Part shown: positions 45,165 through 54,474 of the stretch, in pieces
How the letters are laid out: each line of letters opens with the position of its first letter
How positions within the stretch are numbered: the first letter of the stretch is position 1
DNA from: Torymus aiolomorphi
Lineage: Eukaryota > Arthropoda > Insecta > Hymenoptera > Torymidae
Direction of reading: 5' to 3'
Assembly: GCA_036365515.1 (NCBI GenBank)
Contig: CM070876.1
Span: 103,282,810 to 103,346,809 of the forward strand
Length of the DNA stretch: 64,000 bases
Notes under the pieces: model-generated
Told to the model about the DNA's origin: nothing
What the model saw: only the letters and a program-made list of their open reading frames with translations
The model's database searches: none
Translations under genes and position numbers: made by a program

Positions 45165-45375
45165 ATCATATGAACATCGACTTATGCTGACACCAATGTA
45201 TAAGACCACGTGACCTGTCTGCATAAGTGTAGTACCGTTTATACAAGTGTCTGCACAAGTCTAGCGTGACTAAAGAAATAATCCCTCTACTTATGCTGAC
45301 GTCTGCATAAGTCGGTCTCTGTCTGCATAAGTCTATTTAAATTTCGGAAAGTGTCTGCATAACTAGCGTTTCATA
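45164..45375 (+). repeat. Short-word module C with 17-nt core
   Basis: Core GTGACTAAAGAAATAAT at 45266-45282. The word GTCTGCATAAGT is direct at about 45217, 45249 (one change), 45301, 45321 and 45353, and inverted (ACTTATGCTGAC) at about 45180 and 45289. Bordered by TA tracts; the right one hosts the Ty3 element. Confidence 0.8.

Positions 45376-45406
<31 letters not shown>
45376..45406. repeat. (AT)n at Ty3 element insertion site
   Basis: AT dinucleotides run up to the first base of the 5' LTR and continue after the 3' LTR, so the target duplication cannot be distinguished from the repeat. Confidence 0.9.
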
Positions 45407-45409
<3 letters not shown>

Positions 45410-46490
45410 AACGCGTGTCTAGCCGCGATTCTAATCTACCGCGCGAAGGTAGTGAGCGCGCGCGTGCAACTCCTGCGCAGCCGAATCGAGGCGCGCCGCG
45501 CGTAGCGAATCGGTCTCGCGACGCGTAAAATGCCCGTCATCCGTCGCGAAGCTGCTAACTGGTTCCCGCGAGAAAAGGGAGCCATCTTCGTGTCTGCCGT
45601 CGCGCAAGAAGGATCTCCTCCGTTCTTCGTGAGTTTACTTGTCCACGCCGTTCGATCGTTTTGTGAGACCCCGCGAGTGTAGTGGAGGCACCGCAAAACG
45701 TGGAGGCGCGCACAAGAGAGACAGAGAGAGAGCGAAACCGCGTAGCGTGTGCCACGAGCAGAACGAGCCTGCGAGCGAGGAGCCGGCAGCCAGCCCGCCT
45801 GCCGACCCAATACAGCGAAAGAGAGAGAGAGAGAGAGAGAGAGCGCGCAACTGCTGTGCGAACGACAGGGATCGAGAGAGAGAGTCGAGTGCACCGGCTG
45901 CTCCTTCCTAACGTAAGTTTTCTACTCTCCTCTCGCGGGTTCATTGTAAAGGCTCGCACGGAAATCGCCCCGTGCAAGCCTTCTGTGCCGTGTACGTGGG
46001 GGTGTGTGTCAGCCCGCCGTACTTTAACACCGCGCGCGAAATTAGCAACTTCGCCACGCGCCGTGTAGTTCGCGCGTTTGAATATTAACGGTCGCGCGCG
46101 AACTAACTCTTTGTTCTAATCAGCACGTGCGTTGTGCTTGTAGAGATTAGTGATTGTGAATATATTGTGATATCTAGTTACTCGTCGCGTTGTTCATTAC
46201 AACCTGTCCTTCTCCCGGATACCGCCGCCTCCGCGGGAAAACGACTCCGCCGGTCGTTTTCATATCTGAGCATAGCGGCCGCGCGCTTTACTCTTCGAGC
46301 GCGCGCTTTTCACTCAGCGATCCAATTAGTTGGAAAGCGAAGTTCGTGTGCGATCTTCGCGTTGTTTTTGGGATTCCAGGAGCAGATCCCCGGGCAAGTC
46401 ATTTTAGTCTGACACCCGCGGCACCGTGTTCTAGGGCATCGCTGGCCTGTGGCTTGTTGGGATTTTTCCCCCACTAGCCATCCCGTTACA
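45407..46490 (+). repeat. 5' LTR (1084 bp)
   Basis: Begins TGTAACGCG and ends CCCGTTACA. GC-rich, with an AG-repeat tract near 45820-45843 that could bind GAGA-type factors. It carries a good splice donor at 45913. It must contain the promoter, but no convincing TATA box stands out. Small open frames inside are not genes. Confidence 0.95.
45913..45918 (+). promoter_or_regulatory. Candidate splice donor in LTR leader
   Basis: AAC/GTAAGT is a near-consensus 5' splice site. Joined to the acceptor at 53317 it would give a short spliced RNA for the 3' ORF. Inference only. Confidence 0.45.
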
Positions 46491-46492
46491 AC

Positions 46493-46510
46493 TGGCGCCA
46501 CAACGTTTTG
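46493..46510 (+). other. Primer-binding site
   Basis: TGGCGCCACAACG begins two bases after the 5' LTR, as expected for a sequence complementary to a tRNA 3' end (TGG pairs with CCA). It resembles the tRNA-Lys type with one extra base; the tRNA identity is not certain. Confidence 0.7.
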
Positions 46511-47456
46511 GGGGTGGAGAAGGACCTGCGACGCGTACGTGATTCGCGGCGAAGCTTGGCGCGAAGAAGCTCAGCAGCGTAGCTGAGCGTAAGCTGCAAA
46601 CAAAGGCTCTTCGTGCCGCAGCTCGTAGGCGCGTGTGTGCGTGTGCGTGACACAGCCGTGCTGTTGCGAGAGTGCGGTCGAGAGGTTAGGCGTGCGATAG
46701 CCAATAACCCTCGACCTAGTGTGCCGACGAGGAGAGATATTGATCGCGGAATTTTTGGAGCGTTGAGGAATTATTGTTAACAATTAAAGTTTTTTAATAA
46801 CAATTAATTTTTTTACGACAAAATTTTTTTTTTTTAGCGATAATTAATTTTTTTAATTAATTTTTTTCTCGTCTCGAAAATTTTTTTTTCTTCTCGTCCT
46901 CTCGTATTTCCGATACGAATTATTTTTTTTTGGACGAAAAATAAAATTTTTTTTTCTTTTATCGTGCAGTTAGAAGAAGATCGAGAGAAAGTCGGCAAGC
47001 ACTCTCGGAACAAAAAGTTGACTGTGCGCCCGAGTAAAAACTCGAGCGCAAAAAAAAATCCCCTCGAACTTGAAAATTGTTTTTATTTTTTTTAGGTGAA
47101 AATTGTATTTATTTTTTGTGTTTTTGGTGATATTGTCCGTTTTGACACATATATATATATTTTTTTTTTCACATATATTTATTTTAAAATTACAAGTGCG
47201 AGTAGTGGAGCGTAATTAATTACAAATCGTAATTACTTACAGAAATAGCTTTTATTTTTTTGTAGAGCCGCATACGGGAAATCCTCGTGCATTATCGAGG
47301 TTAAGAGCAACCGCCGTAGCTCTTAGAAAGTAACCCGGGGTCGCATTGAAAAAACTAGCTCACGGGTTGAAAAGGCAAACTCTCTCTGCCATCAATCCGG
47401 ATACTACTCGCGCTAGTAAAATAAGTTCGTGGGGAAGCGCACAGCCAATTGACACC
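46511..47456 (+). other. Long untranslated leader
   Basis: About 950 bp between primer site and gag start. The middle (46780-47180) has long T runs and AATTAATT words, unlike the GC-rich surroundings. No gene. Confidence 0.6.
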
Positions 47457-48662
47457 ATGGCCCGATCGTCGCAATTTGCGGAATCTGCGATACTCAATTG
47501 GGCGTATACACAGCCCGAAGAGGAAATTATCGAGGCCATGCAAGCCCTTGGTCTGCAGCAGTCAGATCTGCAATCAGTGAATATGCTGACAACGATCAAG
47601 TGGCTTATGGGCGATTACAGTGCCGCCGATTTTGTGCCAGAGCCGGAGCTGTCGGAGAAGCAAGCGTTTGCTAAACGCGAGCAGTCCCGAAGGGCGTTCA
47701 TCGACTTAACGTTGTTGAACAAGTCTGGGTCGACTATTGTGGATCCCAATACTGATCCAGACCAACCGCACCCGTTCATTACGCTCCTTGATGACCCGAT
47801 AGTGATGCAAAAACTCTCGGAGTCTCGGAGGATGAACGCTCCACAACAAGCACATAATGCAGTGGTGGAGCCAGCGGATGAGGCAAACGGCCAGGAGGGT
47901 TCCGGGACAGAGATATTGAGTTCTGCAGCACCCACCGGGACATCTCCAGCCGAAGCCGAGGGACAGCTCCAACAGCAACAGCTTCAACAGCAACAACTGC
48001 AGCAGCAGCAAATGCAGCAGCAGCAAATGCAGCAGCAGCAACTGTAACAGCAGCAAATGCAGCAGCAGCAAATGCAGCAGCAACAAATGCAACAGCAGCA
48101 GCAGATGGAGCAGCAGCGACGGTAGCAACAGCAACAACAGCAGGAGCAGCAGCGGCAGCAACAGCGAAAGCATCAAGAGCAGCAGCGACAGCAGGCGTTG
48201 CTAGAAGAGCAGCGCAGGCAACGACAATTCCGGCGGAGTCAAGAACAAGAGTCGTTGTCGGCACAAAATGGGCAGCACGCGTTCTGGCAGCAAACGCGAA
48301 GTCCACCGCAGCCACAGAGTTTTGAGTGGCCAAGTGCGGGGGAACAGCGTACCGCAGGGATTGCTGTGGGAGATAACGTAGTCTCAGAACAGCTGCTGTC
48401 GATGATCCATAGACTCGTCAAAGAGGTGGAAGAGCTCAAAGAGAGTGTGCGAATACTCCAAGAAGCTCGACACCCACCCTCAAGCACGCGCTTGGAGGGA
48501 GTCCAACTACCGAGTGCGGGCAGGGGACGAGGATCACCACATGTGAACTTTCAGGACACGTTCACATATGTGAATTTTGACAGCAGCAGCCCCAATACTG
48601 AATCGCCAAGGGACGCTAGGAGGAATAGCGGAAGAAATCCTACACAGCGTCAGGCGGGGTGA
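47457..48662 (+). pseudogene. gag, first part (N-terminal, Gln-rich)
   Basis: The preferred start is the ATG at 47457, in strong context (CACCATGG); the frame is open upstream to 47346 without an ATG. The N-terminal ~150 residues are a folded-looking acidic domain, followed by a poly-Gln tract (QQQL/QQQM repeats, ~47970-48180) and a Gln/Arg-rich coiled segment. Two in-frame stops, TAA 48045-48047 and TAG 48123-48125, lie inside the Gln tract, each one C-to-T change from a Gln codon. The frame ends at TGA 48660-48662 and the capsid part continues in another frame. It would be the gag matrix-like region. Confidence 0.75.
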
Positions 48663-49711
48663 GCGCTACACTGGACCAGTCTACGAGGCAGACGTACGTG
48701 CCTGAACAGACGAACCGTGATGTTGGCCAAATCGTAAGGAAATGGCACATCAAGTTCTCTGGGTCCTTGAAGGAGCAGAGCGTCGAGTTATTCCTCACGA
48801 GAGTAGAGGAATGTCGAGCTCTAGCAAATCTGACGTACGACGAAGTACTCTCGTCATTGTCAGAGCTCCTGAGTGGAGTAGCGGCCACCTGGTATAGGAG
48901 TAACCGTCATACGTGGCGATCTTGGCAAGACTTCCAAGAGGCCATAATACACATGTATGGCGGTGACAGGGGCCATCAACAGCGAATCCTAGCGGAGATA
49001 AACGCGAGGACTCAAGGCAGAAACGAACTCACGAGAGATTACGTAGTGAATCTGCAAGCCTTGATTCTCAAGTTAGTTCCGGTGCCTAGCATGTCCCAAC
49101 AATTGGACATGTTGCACCGGAACATGCGGCCAGAACTACAAAAAATGGTGATGCGTAATCAAATTACGGATTACCGAGGGCTCCTGGATTTAGCCCGGGA
49201 GGCCGAATTAGCGCTCGCGGCAGATAAGGTGTATCACTCGCCACCACCGCCAGAGCGCACTTACTTGCCAGAGTTTGACTACGTTCCTACAGAGCCAACC
49301 ACGGATCAGCGGAAAAAGCAGAATCCAGGAGTGTCGGCGATGGGGCAACAACAGCAGGAGTCTCGAGAAAGCCTCGAGGCTATGTTCCGTCGGGTGATGG
49401 CCGAGTGTTTGTCAAGCTTGACAAAGAAAGGCACCGACGGGAATAGTGGGCAAACGCCAAACCCACAGTCGTTCAAGAAGCCCAAGAAAAAGAATAATTG
49501 GGAGAACAGGCAGCGGGAAGGCGGGCAAAGTAATAATCAGCCTAGTGGGGGTAGTAGCGCGACCCACCAGGCTAGGCCGCCAAGTCCAAGGAGTAATGGA
49601 CCTCCACAAAGGCCAGAGTACCGAAGGGGTTACGGCAACGAGCAAAGGGGAAGCGACCGCAACCCCAATGCTGCCGGAAACCAGCAGGGAAACGGCCAAG
49701 GGGGCAGGTAA
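48659..49711 (+). CDS. gag, capsid and basic C-terminus
   Basis: Open for 350 codons, no ATG at its start, so it is reached from the preceding frame. The centre is a retrotransposon gag capsid domain (FSGSLKEQSVELFLTRVEEC, then AATWYRSNRHTWRSWQDF, then LTRDYVVNLQALILKLVP). The C-terminus is basic and Gly/Gln/Arg-rich (EYRRGYGNEQRGSDRN) with no CCHC knuckle, an alternative RNA-binding tail. It assembles the virus-like particle. Protease follows in another frame after TAA at 49709, the usual gag-pol arrangement. Confidence 0.82.
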   Translation: MSATLDQSTRQTYVPEQTNRDVGQIVRKWHIKFSGSLKEQSVELFLTRVEECRALANLTYDEVLSSLSELLSGVAATWYRSNRHTWRSWQDFQEAIIHMYGGDRGHQQRILAEINARTQGRNELTRDYVVNLQALILKLVPVPSMSQQLDMLHRNMRPELQKMVMRNQITDYRGLLDLAREAELALAADKVYHSPPPPERTYLPEFDYVPTEPTTDQRKKQNPGVSAMGQQQQESRESLEAMFRRVMAECLSSLTKKGTDGNSGQTPNPQSFKKPKKKNNWENRQREGGQSNNQPSGGSSATHQARPPSPRSNGPPQRPEYRRGYGNEQRGSDRNPNAAGNQQGNGQGGR

Positions 49712-49770
49712 ACACGGCCACACGCCCGCCCCCAGCTCTCACATCAGCGACCGAGGGTAACTCGGTCCAA

Positions 49771-50793
49771 TTGCCTGAAGGAGAGAGCGAAGAAGTGCCC
49801 GCGACTCAGCAGAACGAAGATAACCAGGAAACATGCTCGCGATGGTGGCTTCAAGTAGGTGTAGCCGGCTACAGGCTACGGGCACTCTTCGATACTGGAG
49901 CTTCCTGGACTGGGGTGAATTCCATCGGCTTACAGCTCGCTACAGCCTGTGGAAAATAATTAATCCCGGCCAGCGGCCTAACGGCACGGGTAGCTAATGG
50001 GCAGAGCATAGCAGTGGTTGGCTATGTGTATCTACCCATGGTCGTGGCAGGCGTGTGCAAGGATGTGCGCGTCGCAATCATGCCAGACCTAGACACGGAG
50101 TGCTACTTGGGGGTGAACTTCATTAAGAAGTTTAGCGCCGTCTTAGACCCCACTGACAATACGCTGCATCTCAAAGATGATGATGCAAGCGTAAAGTTAG
50201 AAGTAGCCTCCATAACCGCCAATAATACCGTGTCCGTATCAGCTATAGGGTTGGCGGACCCAACAGAAGAGCAGCGCAAAGAAGCGGAAGCTTTAGTAGC
50301 TGAGCTGATGGGAAACGGCCTGGCACCATTAGGGTGTACTTCGTGGGTTGAGCATGCAGTAGACGTCGGCTCCACAAGACCCATAAAACAGAAGTACTAC
50401 CCAGTATCTCGAAAACTCGAGGAAGAGATGCACAAGCAGGTGGAGGAAATGCTACTCGCGGGTATAATAGAACCTTCGACAAGCGGCTGGTCAAGCCCTG
50501 TGGTAATGGTACGCAAGTCCAACGGGAAGTTCCGTTTCTGTGTGGACTTCAGAAAAGTGAACGCAGCGTCAAGGCCAGACGCATACCCGTTACCATACAT
50601 GGAGAGTATCTTAAGCAAACTGCAGAAAGCGCGATACATATCCACGTTGGATTTAAGTAGTGCGTACCACCAAATACCACTAAATCCGGAGTCCAAAGAG
50701 ACTACGGCCTTCACGTGCCAGGCAAAGGGTTATTTCAATTTACAAGAATGCCCTACGGTCTTTCGTATGCCGGAGCGTCCTTCCAGAGGCTGA
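49771..50793 (+). pseudogene. pol: protease and first half of RT
   Basis: Protease motif LFDTGASWTGV (catalytic Asp-Thr-Gly) lies near 49885-49915. An in-frame TAA at 49957-49959 interrupts it, and the frame then continues to RT: TRPIKQKYYPVSRKLEEEM, LDLSSAYHQIPL (first catalytic Asp). At about 50717 one base appears missing and the correct reading moves to the next frame (50715 on); the last residues of this segment are out of frame. Confidence 0.85.
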
Positions 50794-51782
50794 TTGACAA
50801 AGTCATCGGCCCCGAACTCGAACCTTTTGCTTACTCGTATCTCGATGACATAATAATAGTCACAGAAACATTCGAGGAGCATAAAGAGGTTCTAAAAAGA
50901 GTTCTAGATAGGATAAAGGACGCGGGCCTCACAATAAATCGCGAGAAGAGTGTCTTCTGTCGCGATGAGGTCCAATATCTCGGGGTCATAGTAAATAGGG
51001 ATGGTTTTAAACCAGACCCCGAGAAAATAAAGCCCATTATGGAATATCCGGTGCCGAAAAACCTCCGTCAGCTGAGACGCTTCCTAGGAATGGCCTCGTG
51101 GTATAGAAAGTTTTTATCAAACTTCGCCACAATTGCTGAACCACTGACCGAACTAACGAAAAAGGATCGGAAATACGAGTGGTCAACGGCACAAGAAGAG
51201 GCCTTCCAAAAACTAAAAGCGCTAGTTGCTTCTGCACCGATTCTCCACAGACCGGTATCTAACGCACAGTTCGTGGTGCAAACTGATGCGAGCGATACAG
51301 GACTTGGAGCGGTGCTATACCAGATAATAGACGGCGACGAAAGAGTCCTAGAGTTCGCTAGTCGAACTCTGAGCGCGGCCGAGAAGAATTATAGCGTGAC
51401 GGAACGAGAGTGTCTAGCAATTCTCTGGGCAATCAAAAAGTTCCGTCCGTATATAGAGGCCTATGACTTCAAGGTCATCACGGATCATAGCAGCTTGAAG
51501 TGGCTCCGTGATCTCCGAAACCCATCAGGCAGGTTAGCAAGATGGGCTTTGGAACTACAAAACCACAGTTTCACAGTCGAACACCGAAAGGGCTCTTTGA
51601 ACAATGTCCCAGATGCCCTTTCGCGGATGTTCGAGGAAGAGGAGCCAGCGGTCGCCGCGTTAGAGCTCGAACGCGATACAAACGACCAATGGTACCTCGA
51701 AATTGTGAAAGAGGTTCAACAGCGGCCGCGAGACTTCCCCACGTTCAAGCTGGCGGGGGAGACTGTACAAGTACGAACCTGA
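50715..51782 (+). pseudogene. pol: second half of RT and RNase H
   Basis: Continues RT with FTRMPYGLSYAGASFQRLID, the YLDDIIIV active site (two catalytic Asp), the connection domain and RNase H (QTDASDTGLGAVLYQ, TERECLAILWAIKKF, DHSSLKWL, then VPDALSR). It ends at TGA 51780-51782 because of a frame change near 51770; the integrase sequence carries on one frame over. Confidence 0.9.
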
Positions 51783-52269
51783 TGAAGTCATAGACGAGTC
51801 TCTCGGCGACGATGATGCATGGAAGTTAGCAGTCCCTCACGAAAAGCGACGCGAAGTACTGAGAGAATGCCATGACTTTCCAACTGCTGGGCACTTGGGC
51901 CGCGAGAAAACGCTAGAAAGAGTAAAGCGGAAGTATTATTGGCCACACATGTCTCGTGATGTAGCCAGATACGTGAGCCAGTGCCAAATTTGCCAGCAGT
52001 GCAAAGTCGAACAGCGCGCTCCAACAGGATTCATGGGACGCCGAATTACAGAGCGTCCATGGCAAATCGTGGCCAGCGACATTATGGGGCCCCTCCCAAA
52101 AACCACGCACGGCCACGAATACATTCTCATATTCCAGGACTTGTTCACACGCTGGATTGAAGTAATTCCGATAAAAAGGGCAGATGGTAAATCGGTAATT
52201 AAGGGACTCAGAGCAAGTATGTCTGCGACTCGGAGTCCCGGAGGTGTTTCTCTCAGACAATGGGACTGA
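51778..52269 (+). pseudogene. pol: integrase N-terminal part
   Basis: Zinc-binding HHCC domain (H-FPTAGHLGREKT, then CQICQQC) and the first catalytic Asp (IVASDIMGPLPK). A frame disturbance near 52215-52245 ends the segment at TGA 52267-52269. Confidence 0.85.
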
Positions 52270-53218
52270 ATTTAAAAATGCACCATTAGAGGCATTCTTA
52301 AAGGAGAGAAACGTGCATCACACGTTTACACCTCCGTATCACCCTCAGGCCAATCCTGTCGAGCGTGTGAATCGAACGGTGAAGACAATGATTATGTCTT
52401 ACGCAGAGGAAAATCACCGGTCCTGGGATGAGAAACTGAATGAGCTGGCGTTCGCGTACAATACTGCCGAACACAGCTCCACAAAGATAAGTCCTGCCAT
52501 GCTCATTTACGGCCGACAACCCGACCCACCGAAGACACTAAGGCGGGAGGAAGACAGGTTAGCCGAAGAGCAAGGGCAGCAAGAGGCGATAAACAATTGG
52601 GTGGTACGTATGGACAAGCTCCGCGAATTGCACGTTCGGGCGGCGGCCGACGCGCAAGCGGAGCAGGCGAGACAAGCCAAATATTATGACGCTCATCGTC
52701 GACCTCCAGAATTCTGTCTAGGCGATCGTGTATGGAGAGAGAATAAGGTACTATCCTCAGCAGCTGAGGGGATTTCTGCCAAATTAGCCCCGAAGTACGC
52801 GGGGCCCTACACGATTGTGAATATTCTCGGCGAAAACACCTATGAGATCCAAGGTGAGGATGGTCGAACGATACGTCCCGTCCATGCGCAGCAACTCAAG
52901 AGATACGTCTCAGCAGAAGTAGCCCAGGCGCTACCAGCGAGGGACTCTTCAGCCGAACGGAACACGTCAGAGGGACACAGAGTTAGCCGGGGGAATGTAC
53001 AGCCCCGGGCGACGGCTAAGACGCGCGGTCTACCTCGTAAGACCGCGCTATTAGTTAGGCCAGGAAAGCGTGCGAGCGATGGCCGGCCTATGCGTGTGGC
53101 CGGTCCAACAGAACCCAAGCGAGGCCCAGGGAGGCCAAAGGGTTCGAAGAAGAAGCCCGTACTTGCTGATGCCGGACTAATTAGTCCTCGTAGAACCCGA
53201 GCGTATAAAAAGCAATAA
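52244..53218 (+). pseudogene. pol: integrase C-terminal part with AT-hook
   Basis: Starts at FLSDNGTEF (second catalytic Asp) and HPQANPVERVNRTVK (catalytic Glu). A chromo-like/GPY-type region follows (GDRVWRENKVLSS ... KLAPKYAGPYTIV). The C-terminus is long and basic and contains KRGPGRPKGSKKK (53117-53155), a textbook AT-hook that binds AT-rich minor grooves. It ends at TAA 53216-53218. The AT-hook fits the element's position in an (AT)n tract. Confidence 0.87.
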
Positions 53219-53268
53219 TTGTGCCGTCCAACTTGTGTCGTACGTACTAACCTGTGTTCGTCTTAATT

Positions 53269-53317
53269 CTCCAGTCCTCAATCTCACTCCTCCCCGGGAT
53301 CGATTTACCTGTTTCAG
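53269..53317 (+). promoter_or_regulatory. Candidate splice acceptor before 3' ORF
   Basis: Pyrimidine-rich stretch (CTCCAGTCCTCAATCTCACT, then TTTACCTGTTTCAG) ending in AG at 53317, three bases before the ATG at 53321. This is the position where gypsy-type errantiviruses splice env mRNA. Confidence 0.6.
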
Positions 53318-53320
53318 GAC

Positions 53321-54277
53321 ATGCAAGGCCTGACTCCCGAAATAGCGGAGACGGCGAAGAAGGTGATCGCTGGATTAATCCAGTGCAATCCTGATCCCGC
53401 CGTCATCGATTTTTTGGAGCAGGTCGTGGAGGGCATCGACGCTGTGACACTGGCACCCCAGCCAGTGGAAGAGCCCTCCACCGTCATGATCGAGGAGATA
53501 GTGGCGCCGAAGCCAAGAAAGGGAACTTCGGAGCCGGCCTGGGCAGAGGCCGGTCCCAGTCCGCTTCGGCGACCTCGTCCCCCGAAGGAGCAGCAGGAAA
53601 GCCGGGAAGAACGGCTTTCACAAGAGGCGTCGGTCCGAGCCTCAGAGATGGCGCCGGAAGGAAACGCCGGCGCGGCTCGGGCCGACGAAGAAAGGAAAGA
53701 GAGTTCTCCGACCCAGGCCCCCAAGTGGGCACCGAGTGATGAAGTCGGTGCGGCGTGGGTCCCAGTGGAGAAGGCCCTCGAGGAAGCGCGGTGCCTCAGC
53801 AAGTCCTCGCGCGCTGCGGAGGACGCTGTCCTGGCCGCACTGAAGGTCTTTCTCCAGTCCCACGGTAAGGCCGGCGAGCGGCAAGCCGGCAAATGGGTCG
53901 GAATGGCCCAAGGCCGGCGCGAAGAGCTCGCGGCCGCCGCAGAGGCCAGGGCCGCCAGGCTGCGCCGCATAGCCTTCCAAAAGGCGGAGGAGGCTCGCCT
54001 GGCTCGTGCGCAGGAGCGCATGGAAGAGGCCAAGCGAGCCAGGGAAAAGGCGGAGGAGACGGCGCGCCGGGTCAAGGAAGAGGCCCAGCGCCGTCTCCAA
54101 AAAGAAGAAGAGCGCCTTAGGATGGCGCTCGAAGAAGAGCGAGCGGCCCGGGATGCGCTCGGCAGTAACGCAATCCCCCGGTGCTTCATGTGTGGCGAGC
54201 TTGGGGTGAAAAAGTCAAAACATTGCCCCAACCAAGCTCGTCACAAGGGGCGCCGATCGTATTCCCGGGCCAGTTGA
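53321..54277 (+). CDS. Extra 3' ORF, coiled coil with Cys/His cluster, 318 aa
   Basis: Intact ATG-to-TGA frame between pol and the 3' LTR. Residues 1-45 are an amphipathic acidic N-terminus; 55-150 are Pro/Glu/Ser-rich and probably disordered; about 195-295 form a long highly charged Ala/Glu/Arg coiled coil (EEARLARAQERMEEAKRARE); 290-310 contain CFMCGELGVKKSKHCPNQARH, a CX2C...HC...H cluster that could bind zinc or nucleic acid. No signal peptide or membrane segment, so it is not an envelope protein. I do not recognise a family. It is the only long undamaged frame in the element, which suggests recent function or chance survival. Confidence 0.75.
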   Translation: MQGLTPEIAETAKKVIAGLIQCNPDPAVIDFLEQVVEGIDAVTLAPQPVEEPSTVMIEEIVAPKPRKGTSEPAWAEAGPSPLRRPRPPKEQQESREERLSQEASVRASEMAPEGNAGAARADEERKESSPTQAPKWAPSDEVGAAWVPVEKALEEARCLSKSSRAAEDAVLAALKVFLQSHGKAGERQAGKWVGMAQGRREELAAAAEARAARLRRIAFQKAEEARLARAQERMEEAKRAREKAEETARRVKEEAQRRLQKEEERLRMALEEERAARDALGSNAIPRCFMCGELGVKKSKHCPNQARHKGRRSYSRAS

Positions 54278-54319
54278 AGAAGGGTGAGGCCCTGAAGTTT
54301 CTTTTTATATATTTTTTTT

Positions 54320-54325
54320 AATAAA
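54320..54325 (+). terminator. Possible polyadenylation signal
   Basis: AATAAA in an AT-rich pocket 43 bp after the 3' ORF and before the polypurine tract. It would give an RNA lacking the 3' LTR and might serve the 3' ORF only. Confidence 0.35.
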
Positions 54326-54464
54326 AATTAAAAAGAAAAACTGGTGACTCCGATTCTGCAATGTTCCTTTCCGAACCTCCTTCTCCTAATCATTACTACC
54401 ATATTAGTAGGTACGACGACGGCCATGATTAGCAGAGCTGCTCTCGGTCCCCTAAGCAGCGTCT

Positions 54465-54474
54465 GGCGGGGGGG
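54465..54474 (+). other. Polypurine tract
   Basis: GGCGGGGGGG directly abuts the first base of the 3' LTR, as required for plus-strand priming. Confidence 0.8.

Noticed and set aside
45436..46501. Several 60-150-codon frames in the 5' LTR, repeated at 54612-55541
   Set aside because: They come in pairs because the two LTRs are repeats; they are driven by AG-tract and high GC, with no homology.
47706..48333. Antisense Leu/Ala-rich frames of 156 and 184 codons
   Set aside because: Shadows of the poly-Gln tract of gag.
53314..54231. 305-codon antisense frame opposite the 3' ORF
   Set aside because: GC-rich shadow; the sense frame has an ATG, an upstream acceptor and recognisable coiled-coil and Cys/His features.
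53321..54277. Envelope protein
   Set aside because: No signal peptide, membrane segment, furin-type site or fusion segment is visible.
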